This document shows positions 1-5,876 of a stretch of DNA of 7,374 bases, in pieces (position 1 is the stretch's first letter; each line of letters begins with the position of its first letter). The translations under genes were made by a program, and so were the position numbers. Origin of the DNA: Chlamydiia bacterium (GTDB taxonomy: Bacteria; Chlamydiota; Chlamydiia; Chlamydiales; SM23-39); contig JACQAR010000108.1 in NCBI GenBank assembly GCA_016194825.1, forward strand, positions 1-7,374, read 5' to 3'. The notes under the pieces were generated by a model. That model was given only the letters and a program-made list of their open reading frames with translations, searched no databases and had not been told where the DNA came from.

Positions 1-953
1 TCAACGAGATAATCCAATAGCGCAACTGCATAGGGGGTTGCAATTCTTTTCTCAATGAGCCATTTTTTATGTTTTTCTTTGAGCAACAGGATATTGCGTA
101 TACAGTTCATGGAAGACGCAGAGGTCCATACTATACCCTTCAGAAAAAACTCTACCCACTGTTCAAAATCTCCTTTTTCCCGAACCAGATTTAATCGGTC
201 ATAATATTCTTGACGATGGATTTTGAAATAATAGCTCAAATAGAGCAACGGGTATTGCAGTGCTTTTTTCCAATACAGATAAAATGTGATTAATAACCGT
301 CCTACACGACCATTTCCATCTAGAAAAGGATGGATCGTCTCAAATTGATAATGAACGAGTGCACAATTCACAAGCAAAGGAAGATCAGAGTCTTTATGTA
401 AATACAGCTCTAAGTCTCCCATCGCATCCATTGCTTCTTTTGGCGGTGGAGGAATAAAACTTGCTGTGGCCAAGGTCGATCCTGCAGAACCAATCCAATT
501 TTGCGACCGCTTAAACTCACCGGGTGTTTTGTCTTGGCCCCGCGTCTCTTCTAGTATGATTTGATGGATTTCTTTGATCAACCGAATGCTCATGGGAAAC
601 TCTTCGAGCCGGCTCATCCCATGCCTGAGCGCTTTGATATAATTCACCACTTCTTTGACATCTTGCATGTTTTTTAAGGGGATATTGTTCTCATATTCAA
701 ATAAATTTTCCAAAGTTGCTTGAGTTCCCTCAATCTGCGCACTGAGCAGGGCTTCTTTTCGGACATACATGGCAAGGATATAATCGAGATTCGGGACGAG
801 AGACCCCATCGCATCCAACTTGCCCAAGGCAATATTGGCCTCGGTCAAAAGATGCTGCAAAGGAATAATCTGAAAAGGTGGGTCTGGGGGCAAGGGAGTA
901 GGGATATACGCTTTGTAGCCAGTGGATTGGTTGATATAGCGGCCGCTTCTCAT
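1..953 (-). CDS. fic: Fic-domain protein AMP-transferase (AMPylator), 3' end outside window
   Basis: Translating the minus strand from the ATG at 953-951 gives 317 codons without a stop, running off the left edge. The Fic motif HPFLDGNGRVGR lies at residues 208-219 and keeps every canonical residue: catalytic H208, acidic D212, and the GNGR phosphate-binding segment with R219. Upstream, S71-A-Q-I-E75-G76 matches the inhibitory-helix motif (S/T)xxxE(G/N), so this should be a class II, self-inhibited Fic protein. Residues 145-170 (GEFKR, NWIG, then four prolines) resemble the usual flap that positions the target. Family members transfer AMP from ATP to hydroxyl side chains of proteins. Relatives with this N-terminal domain are often about 370 residues and can end in a winged helix, which would lie outside the window. 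The start is supported by AAGGA about seven bases upstream. The target cannot be inferred, and a role in host interaction or as a toxin is possible but not shown. Confidence 0.93.
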   Translation of the reverse strand, partial: MRSGRYINQSTGYKAYIPTPLPPDPPFQIIPLQHLLTEANIALGKLDAMGSLVPNLDYILAMYVRKEALLSAQIEGTQATLENLFEYENNIPLKNMQDVKEVVNYIKALRHGMSRLEEFPMSIRLIKEIHQIILEETRGQDKTPGEFKRSQNWIGSAGSTLATASFIPPPPKEAMDAMGDLELYLHKDSDLPLLVNCALVHYQFETIHPFLDGNGRVGRLLITFYLYWKKALQYPLLYLSYYFKIHRQEYYDRLNLVREKGDFEQWVEFFLKGIVWTSASSMNCIRNILLLKEKHKKWLIEKRIATPYAVALLDYLV

Positions 954-960
954 AGGTCTA

Positions 961-1069
961 TCCTTATTTAAGCAAACTTAAATAAGGAGGTGGAACCAAG
1001 AGCCTTATTCAAGCATCCTTAAATAAGGATACCATATTTCAGCTCTTATTCAAGGATTCTTAAATAAGA
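961..1069. promoter_or_regulatory. Array of three 41-bp-phased palindromes (probable operators)
   Basis: Three inverted repeats share the plan CTTATT(T/C)AAG, four spacer bases, CTTAAATAAG. Their cores lie at 963-986, 1004-1027 and 1045-1068. The right half is identical in all three, and the left half varies only at one T/C position. Outer pairing extends the first to 961-988 with perfect 12-bp arms, the second to 1003-1028 and the third to 1044-1069. Centres are exactly 41 bp apart, about four helical turns, while the linkers between them are unrelated. Conserved sites and spacing with diverged linkers suggest binding sites for a dimeric regulator stacked on one DNA face. The array fills the divergent gap between fic and birA and overlaps candidate promoter elements of both. 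The regulator is unknown; a winged helix at the unseen end of the Fic protein is one candidate. Confidence 0.85.
1026..1053 (-). promoter_or_regulatory. Candidate sigma70-type promoter for fic
   Basis: On the minus strand, TTGAAT (1053-1048) and TATCCT (1031-1026) are separated by 16 bases, a plausible -35/-10 pair reading toward fic. The -35 falls in the left arm of the third palindrome and the -10 overlaps the second, so a protein bound to either site would block polymerase. The match to consensus is only moderate. Confidence 0.4.
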
Positions 1070-1084
1070 AAGTCGCCTATCGCC

Positions 1085-1090
1085 TATAAT
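1085..1090 (+). promoter_or_regulatory. Perfect -10 box (TATAAT) next to the birA start
   Basis: TATAAT lies seven bases before the birA ATG and directly follows a tandem TCGCCTA repeat (1073-1086). No good -35 sits 16-18 bases upstream; that region is the right arm of the third palindrome and its flank. Initiation at the usual distance would fall at about 1097, giving a leaderless or almost leaderless mRNA. No clear ribosome binding site is visible before the ATG, which agrees with this. Confidence 0.5.
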
Positions 1091-1097
1091 CCAGAGC

Positions 1098-1835
1098 ATG
1101 AGGGAAATACGGCTCGATATCATCGACTCCACCAATGCCTATGCCAAAGCCCATGCCTCGCAATGGACCGGCAGCGAGATCGTATGCATTACAGCAGAAG
1201 AGCAGACGGCAGGCAAAGGGCGGCAAAACCGCCCCTGGCTCTCTCCTCGAGGAGTGAATCTCTATGTCACATTTTTCTTTGAGCTCTCTCTCTCCCAGCC
1301 CCATGTGAGCTGCCTGAGCCACATCGGAGCGCTGAGTGTCGCTGAGGTGCTGGAGGAGCAAGGGGTGTCTTCCAGGCTCAAATGGCCCAACGATATCTGG
1401 CTCAATGGAAAAAAAACCGGGGGCATCCTGTGCGAGACGATTGTTGGGAGAACGACAATCCAGGTTGTTTTGGGGATCGGGCTCAATGTGAACATGGGCC
1501 AAGAGTACTTGGCTGCCATCGATCAGAGCGCAAGCTCACTTATGCTGGAGACAGGTAAAGTCTGGGACAAAGAGGTACTATTGCAACAGCTACAGACGCG
1601 GTTTGTGGACAATTTGGAGGAATTTAGGGAAAGGGGGTTCGCGCCGTTCCACGAGCGCTTCCAGGAAAGGATGCTGTACCGAGGAGAGATGGTGTCTCTC
1701 AGTGACGAAGGGAAAAAGTGGGTGGGCATCTGCGAAGGAGTGAGCGCCGATGGGAGGTTAGTGCTCTATGAACGGAATAATCGCGAAAAAAGGCTCTTAT
1801 TCAACACTGGGAAAATTTCTCCATTGGGGAAATAG
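1098..1835 (+). CDS. birA: Biotin--[acetyl-CoA-carboxylase] ligase, short form without DNA-binding domain
   Basis: This 245-residue cytoplasmic enzyme should activate biotin with ATP to biotinyl-5'-AMP and attach it to the lysine of the biotin carboxyl carrier protein of acetyl-CoA carboxylase, for fatty acid synthesis. Family motifs appear in order: DSTN at 10-13, the adenylate-binding loop G39-K-G-R-Q-N-R45, KWPNDI at 95-100, GGILCE at 108-113 and GIGLNVN at 126-132. An SH3-like C-terminal domain follows from about residue 195. There is no N-terminal helix-turn-helix as in E. coli BirA, so it should not act as a biotin repressor. The ATG at 1098 is chosen because the protein then starts right at the conserved first strand before DSTN. 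The gene diverges from fic, and its last 70 bp overlap the end of the opposite-strand unknown gene. Confidence 0.95.
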   Translation: MREIRLDIIDSTNAYAKAHASQWTGSEIVCITAEEQTAGKGRQNRPWLSPRGVNLYVTFFFELSLSQPHVSCLSHIGALSVAEVLEEQGVSSRLKWPNDIWLNGKKTGGILCETIVGRTTIQVVLGIGLNVNMGQEYLAAIDQSASSLMLETGKVWDKEVLLQQLQTRFVDNLEEFRERGFAPFHERFQERMLYRGEMVSLSDEGKKWVGICEGVSADGRLVLYERNNREKRLLFNTGKISPLGK

Positions 1836-3961
1836 TTCGCACCTTTTCCATCATGTCGTCCCAATACGCGAGCATTTTCATGCTTGAGTATTTCCTCGCG
1901 AACCCGCTGAAGAGCTTTGGAAGCGAGCTGGCCTAACTCAGAATAAAGACCGAGATACTTAATCATATTCTCCAATCTCACGCTCATCCCAGAATAAAAT
2001 TGTGTGATGTTATTGAAAGCCACATTGAATCCAACCTGGCCACCGTTTATCAATGTATTCGGCTCTTTTGGCAACCCGTCCCACTCGTTGATCAAGGCTA
2101 AAAAGCGATCTCGATAAGATGCATCACCTTCCGCTCGCAGTAGGTCATGCGCACCAGCTAGGAATTGAATATTCGCTGGAAGAGCATCTTTTGCCTTTGG
2201 TACAGCTGCGCCCTTTGAAGGCGTGCCCAACAACAGCTCCAATACATAGCGAATAGCATCTTCTTTTTGAGAGATTGTCTTGATACGAGAAAGTTCTTGG
2301 GCAATCGCTGCGACAAAAGGTTGAATAGCCTTTAATTTTTCGATGTACCAACTAAAGACATGTCGGAACCTTGGATCAGCTTCCATTTTAATAAATTTGT
2401 CAATATCGGTAGACCAGTGCTGGAACGACTGAAAAATATCCACCGCTTCTCGATGAGCTTTATCAAGCGGCGCGCTTGAATCCACTTCCATTGCTGGAGA
2501 ATGGGAGAGCAATTGCTGAATCTGGCTTTCTTCTTGCTTCATCCCCCGCAACGTGGGTTCGATCATATTTTGGTAGTAAGAATAGGCTTCCTGAAAAGCA
2601 GGATCTGCTGCATAGCTGCCTGGCAAGCGGGCGAGATCACTACTGTATACGGAACGGAAAAACTCATCCAAGTCTTTGAGTGCTCCATACGAAAGTAGTT
2701 GTCCTTGCAATATTTTTTGGGTGAGCTGACGCAATTGCACAATCACTTCGAGTCGAGCTGTAGCAGCTGTCCGTGCGCGGCATGTGTTCCACGCCTCTCT
2801 AGCACTGGGATTAAACGGTTTTACAGTCAGTTGCATTTTTCGATGCCTGCTCGGGAAACATCCAAATTGCCAAGTGGCAATATCTTCAATCCGAAGGCGA
2901 TTCAATTTGCGTTTTTCATACATGTGTTTGACTGTGGTTTGCGTCTCTGCAAACAATTCTGCATTGCGGCGTTTTCCATGGATATCGACAAGTCCGGTAT
3001 ACGTGACGACAGTCCCATCATTGGGAATTTGCAAAGTAGGGCGCGCAATGAATTCCCGGGCCGCTTGATCTTGCTGCTCAGCGCCTTCTCCTCTAATCCT
3101 TGGGAATTTGAAGACAATCCAATGCGTGTTGTCGTCATCAGGATATACGTAGTAATCTTGGAAAAATGACTGCAGATTCTCTACTGATGATGCTATCCCC
3201 TTTTTCGTCGCTTTATTTTCTAAAGCGGCGGTTAAATAATTTTGGCGCCAATGCAGATCGATTTTTTCAGCATCGGTCAAGTTTGCGCTCTCTTTTAATT
3301 TCCCCATCACAATAGACAGTTCTAGTTTCGCTGGGTCTGCGCTGCCCTGTTGTTCGAGTTCTTCCAAAACCTCTAAGAGCCTGATTTTCCCAGAGACTGA
3401 GTAGGGCTGTACTTCTTTATTGCCCAGGTTTTGAATACGCAGTTGTCTCTCATAGCTATTCAAGGCTAAACGAACTTGCAAGACCAATCCTACCCACTCG
3501 CCGTTTGGAATCGGCTGGCGCGCAGCAGCTAAATTTTGTACTCCCAATTTTTGAGCTGCTCTTTCCCCCAACCCCTTCATACGCTGGCGCATGCTCAGAA
3601 GTTGCTCTATTTCAGTCAACACTTCGGGAGCACAAAGCGGGGTAAAGCGAGCGCTAAAAAACCGTTCTCTGACAAATGTATATTCGGTCTGCCCGTGCCG
3701 CTCTATCAGCAGTTGCTCTTGGCGCTGTTGCAACTCTACTAACGAAGGTTCTGGCGTTGTTTGTGGCAAGGCTGGCATCGGCGGCTTCACCGTCCGAACG
3801 GTAAGAGAAGGAGCGGCTGTGATAACAGGGGTAGGTGCGAGCACTGGGGTCTTCTCGACAATGGCGGCGATCCGCTCCTGGCAGTCGGCCATCAGTCGAT
3901 TCAATTGCCTTTCAGTGGAAGGAAATAAAGACGCATATAAAGACGACAATACATTATACAT
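1766..3961 (-). CDS. Large protein of unknown function (731 residues)
   Basis: I do not recognise this protein. The frame is open from ATG (3961-3959) to TAG (1768-1766). Its N-terminus is short and amphipathic, with no cleavable signal peptide or membrane segment visible anywhere. A proline/threonine-rich, probably disordered linker covers residues about 38-72. Charged helical stretches follow at about 73-140 and 190-260. A segment with more strand-like character covers about 268-385 (for example HWIVFKF at 280-286), and the rest to the C-terminus looks helical. Only four cysteines were found in the first 400 residues (27, 110, 368, 394). A cytoplasmic or secreted soluble protein fits. A disordered N-terminus followed by helical domains is common among chlamydial type III effectors, but this is only suggestive. 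It has its own TATAAT and a weak GGA ribosome site, and its 3' end overlaps birA. Confidence 0.85.
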   Translation of the reverse strand: MYNVLSSLYASLFPSTERQLNRLMADCQERIAAIVEKTPVLAPTPVITAAPSLTVRTVKPPMPALPQTTPEPSLVELQQRQEQLLIERHGQTEYTFVRERFFSARFTPLCAPEVLTEIEQLLSMRQRMKGLGERAAQKLGVQNLAAARQPIPNGEWVGLVLQVRLALNSYERQLRIQNLGNKEVQPYSVSGKIRLLEVLEELEQQGSADPAKLELSIVMGKLKESANLTDAEKIDLHWRQNYLTAALENKATKKGIASSVENLQSFFQDYYVYPDDDNTHWIVFKFPRIRGEGAEQQDQAAREFIARPTLQIPNDGTVVTYTGLVDIHGKRRNAELFAETQTTVKHMYEKRKLNRLRIEDIATWQFGCFPSRHRKMQLTVKPFNPSAREAWNTCRARTAATARLEVIVQLRQLTQKILQGQLLSYGALKDLDEFFRSVYSSDLARLPGSYAADPAFQEAYSYYQNMIEPTLRGMKQEESQIQQLLSHSPAMEVDSSAPLDKAHREAVDIFQSFQHWSTDIDKFIKMEADPRFRHVFSWYIEKLKAIQPFVAAIAQELSRIKTISQKEDAIRYVLELLLGTPSKGAAVPKAKDALPANIQFLAGAHDLLRAEGDASYRDRFLALINEWDGLPKEPNTLINGGQVGFNVAFNNITQFYSGMSVRLENMIKYLGLYSELGQLASKALQRVREEILKHENARVLGRHDGKGANYFPNGEIFPVLNKSLFSRLFRS

Positions 3962-3988
3962 AGCTATTCCATTTCAATATTTTAAGTA

Positions 3989-3994
3989 ATTATA
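3989..3994 (-). promoter_or_regulatory. Candidate -10 box for the 731-residue gene
   Basis: The minus strand reads TATAAT at 3994-3989, about 28 bases before the ATG, which would give a leader of roughly 20 bases. The matching -35 region (TTTATA or TTATAA) is poor and overlaps an AT-only inverted repeat. A separate promoter makes sense because 86 bp separate this gene from the nifU-like gene upstream of it. Confidence 0.5.
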
Positions 3995-4003
3995 CACCAA
4001 AAT

Positions 4004-4034
4004 TAACTAATTATAAACAGAAATGAATTAGTTA
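4004..4034. repeat. AT-only inverted repeat between the nifU-like gene and the unknown gene
   Basis: The arms TAACTAATT (4004-4012) and AATTAGTTA (4026-4034) pair perfectly over nine bases around a 13-base loop. It lies after the nifU-like stop and over the -35 region of the candidate promoter for the unknown gene. The stem is weak as RNA and lacks a clear U-run, so an operator or chance repeat in AT-rich DNA is at least as likely as a terminator. Confidence 0.4.
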
Positions 4035-4047
4035 TAGATATTAAAAA

Positions 4048-4785
4048 TTATAGTTCAGGGACAACAGTAAGAGAAGGGTGGACGCGGGCCTTTAAAATCT
4101 GCTGAATTGCAGACAGGGTAGAACCGGTGGAGGAGTGGCAGGTGGTGCAAGAGCCTTGGTATGAGATGCGCACTTCTCCTGTATCTCGTATATCTAAAAT
4201 TTGAATCCCCCCAGCATCGAGCTCAATGTAGGGACGAATTTCCTTATCAACTACAGATTCAACGATTTGCATCTTTTTATCTGGGGGGAGAGTCTCCCAC
4301 CCCTCGATTCCGTTGGGCAAGGCATCCAGATCTAGGTCTTCAAGGGGGGTCTGATCGTACTGGGCAGAATAGGGAATGTCGACGCACTGATGCACCGCCT
4401 GATCGATCGCAGTGAGTACCTGGTTGAGAAAGGGAGCGCATTCCTTGGGGAAAGCAGGGATATCTTTCCGCTCGCGCACATGTCGGTCAATGAGCTCTGC
4501 CGAAAGGCGAGAGGCTTGGTCATAATTTTTTCTCAGGCAAAGCTCACAGGCAATCTCGGCTGCCGCTAAAAGAGCGATCGGGCCAATCGCCTGAAATTTG
4601 GCATCGGCAATGACTCCATCCGTCTCATCGATGAGCCAGTACAGACAGAGATTCCCCTCTCTTCCTGTAACAAGGCGCATCTGCTTTGACTCTGCTTCGG
4701 CTGCAGCAAAATAGCCGACGCAAGTGAAATGATCGATTTTGGCCTGTAATTTTTTGCTGAATTGCTCCCAATAGGATAGCTTCAC
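4048..4785 (-). CDS. nifU: NifU-like protein: degenerate IscU-like N-domain plus Nfu C-domain
   Basis: The 245-residue frame starts at GTG (4785-4783), which overlaps the TGA of the upstream nifS-like gene. A strong GGAGG lies four bases before it, so the start is well supported and translation is probably coupled. Residues about 45-100 follow the IscU/NifU fold (DAKFQAIGPIALLA at 61-74 against the usual DARF..GCGSAIA), but the ligand cysteines and the aspartate of IscU are not present at the matching places. C80-x-x-C83 lies in the helix that follows. The C-terminal Nfu domain, about 170-245, is canonical: AGGIQILDI at 191-199, then G211-S-C213-T-T-C216, whose CxxC normally binds a bridging [4Fe-4S] cluster in a dimer. 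The likely role is an Fe-S carrier working through the Nfu domain. A scaffold function for the N-domain is doubtful. Confidence 0.88.
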   Translation of the reverse strand: MKLSYWEQFSKKLQAKIDHFTCVGYFAAAEAESKQMRLVTGREGNLCLYWLIDETDGVIADAKFQAIGPIALLAAAEIACELCLRKNYDQASRLSAELIDRHVRERKDIPAFPKECAPFLNQVLTAIDQAVHQCVDIPYSAQYDQTPLEDLDLDALPNGIEGWETLPPDKKMQIVESVVDKEIRPYIELDAGGIQILDIRDTGEVRISYQGSCTTCHSSTGSTLSAIQQILKARVHPSLTVVPEL

Positions 4786-5876
4786 AATTCCTCCGAGATG
4801 CGTCTCAAAGTGGCTACTGCATCAGCAATCAAGGGGATCGCTTGTAGGATCTGAGCCTCTGTCGTCATGCGGCTAAAGGCAAAGCTGAGACTACTTTCAG
4901 CAATCGACAGATCCATATGCGATGCTTGCAAAAGGCGGTGCAGATGCTGCGGATAACGTCCGCCGATGGAAGCGTCTATTTGCTTCCGAGAAAGCAGATA
5001 GAGGAGCGCCTCTTGGTGCACTCCAGGAAAAAAGAGACAAGAGACATTGGGCAAGCGGTAGCTGTCAGCAAATAGTACTTGTGCGTTGCACGCTCTTTTC
5101 ATCTCCGTCTCAAACAGATGGCGCAGACGAGCGACTTCAAGACTCATCCGCTCCAGAGATAAAGAAGCCTGGCCGGACGCAGCTGCAAGTGACAGGAACG
5201 CAGGGAGATCCAAGGGGCCTCCTCGCAACCCTTTGCCTCCCATGATGAGAGGACTGAGGGGCGCTCCCGGTTTTGCAAAGAGTGCACCGCTGGCGGGACT
5301 GGCATGGAGCGTCTCTCCTGAAAATGTGAGATAATCGGCCCCTAAATCGGCAAAGGAAAAATAGATCTTTCCCACTGCATAACTTGCGTCGAGATGGAGT
5401 AGAATGTTCCTTTCTTTTGTGATCCGCACCAACTCTTCAATCGGCTGGATCACTCCCGTCAGAGCTTGTGCTAACTGTACAGAGAGGAGCGCCGTGCGTG
5501 GGCTGATGAGCTCGGGCAATTTTTTCAGATCGATCTCTCCGGAGGGAGTGACAGGGATGATTTTGGCAAAGCAGCCGAGCTCTTCGAGCCGCTTCAACAT
5601 CTGCATCGTGGGCAAATCTTCAAGTGCTGAGGCCAAGAAGTGACATTTCCCTTCTTTGCGCGCCGCTTCCATGTAGACTGACCAAAGGACCTGGGTCACC
5701 GCTTCTGCTCCAGAAGAAGTAAAGACAAAGGCATCCTCAGAGCTGGCTCCTACCAGATCGCGGATGATCTGCTCTTGGGTCTCGATGGCGGGCTGGTCAC
5801 TCCATGCGCGTTGCAGGCTGTCGAGAGCCGGTCCGCAAATGGGGGCCTTTTCGTGGGAGTCTAGCAGCGTTTCCAT
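4782..5876 (-). CDS. NifS/IscS-like class V aminotransferase homologue, probably catalytically altered
   Basis: The 364-residue frame follows the cysteine desulfurase fold: FTSSGAEAV (52-60, PLP phosphate loop), HLDASYAVGK (161-170, with D163 for the PLP ring nitrogen), SGALF (196-200) and the C-terminal pattern SSLSFAFSRMTTEAQI (328-343). Key residues differ. The usual S-x-H-K of the Schiff-base lysine reads S186-G-E-T189. The usual active-site cysteine segment reads ASIGGRYP (302-309). The E-H before the substrate reads E86-D87, and the Asn-rich VNNEIG reads LAQALTG (135-141). Cysteine desulfurases move sulfur from cysteine to IscU/NifU scaffolds, but this copy should not be able to do that chemistry. 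The frame is intact, its start has AAGGG six bases upstream, and it overlaps gpmA by 16 bp and the nifU-like gene by 4 bp. A scaffold or regulatory partner of NifU is possible. Confidence 0.85.
   Translation of the reverse strand: METLLDSHEKAPICGPALDSLQRAWSDQPAIETQEQIIRDLVGASSEDAFVFTSSGAEAVTQVLWSVYMEAARKEGKCHFLASALEDLPTMQMLKRLEELGCFAKIIPVTPSGEIDLKKLPELISPRTALLSVQLAQALTGVIQPIEELVRITKERNILLHLDASYAVGKIYFSFADLGADYLTFSGETLHASPASGALFAKPGAPLSPLIMGGKGLRGGPLDLPAFLSLAAASGQASLSLERMSLEVARLRHLFETEMKRACNAQVLFADSYRLPNVSCLFFPGVHQEALLYLLSRKQIDASIGGRYPQHLHRLLQASHMDLSIAESSLSFAFSRMTTEAQILQAIPLIADAVATLRRISEEL

Noticed and set aside
1..953. Possible frameshift or decay of the fic gene
   Set aside because: Codon-by-codon translation gave one continuous frame from 953 to the window edge with all motifs intact; it is only cut by the window.
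720..971. Open plus-strand frame of 83 codons at the left side
   Set aside because: It is antisense to the fic coding sequence, which has full family motifs, and it runs into the palindrome array.
961..1069. CRISPR-like short array between fic and birA
   Set aside because: The units are palindromic operators with short linkers of 14-17 bases, only three copies, and no cas gene is present in the window.
1077..1502. Open minus-strand frame of 141 codons within birA
   Set aside because: It is opposite the catalytic core of birA and shows no recognisable domain.
1793..1804. GCTCTTATTCAA, identical to 12 bases of the third palindrome's left side (1042-1053)
   Set aside because: No inverted partner lies beside it and it codes for conserved BirA sequence, so a chance match is the simplest explanation.
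2699..3169. Open plus-strand frame of 156 codons inside the large unknown gene
   Set aside because: It lies wholly antisense to a 731-codon frame, and I saw no recognisable domain in it.
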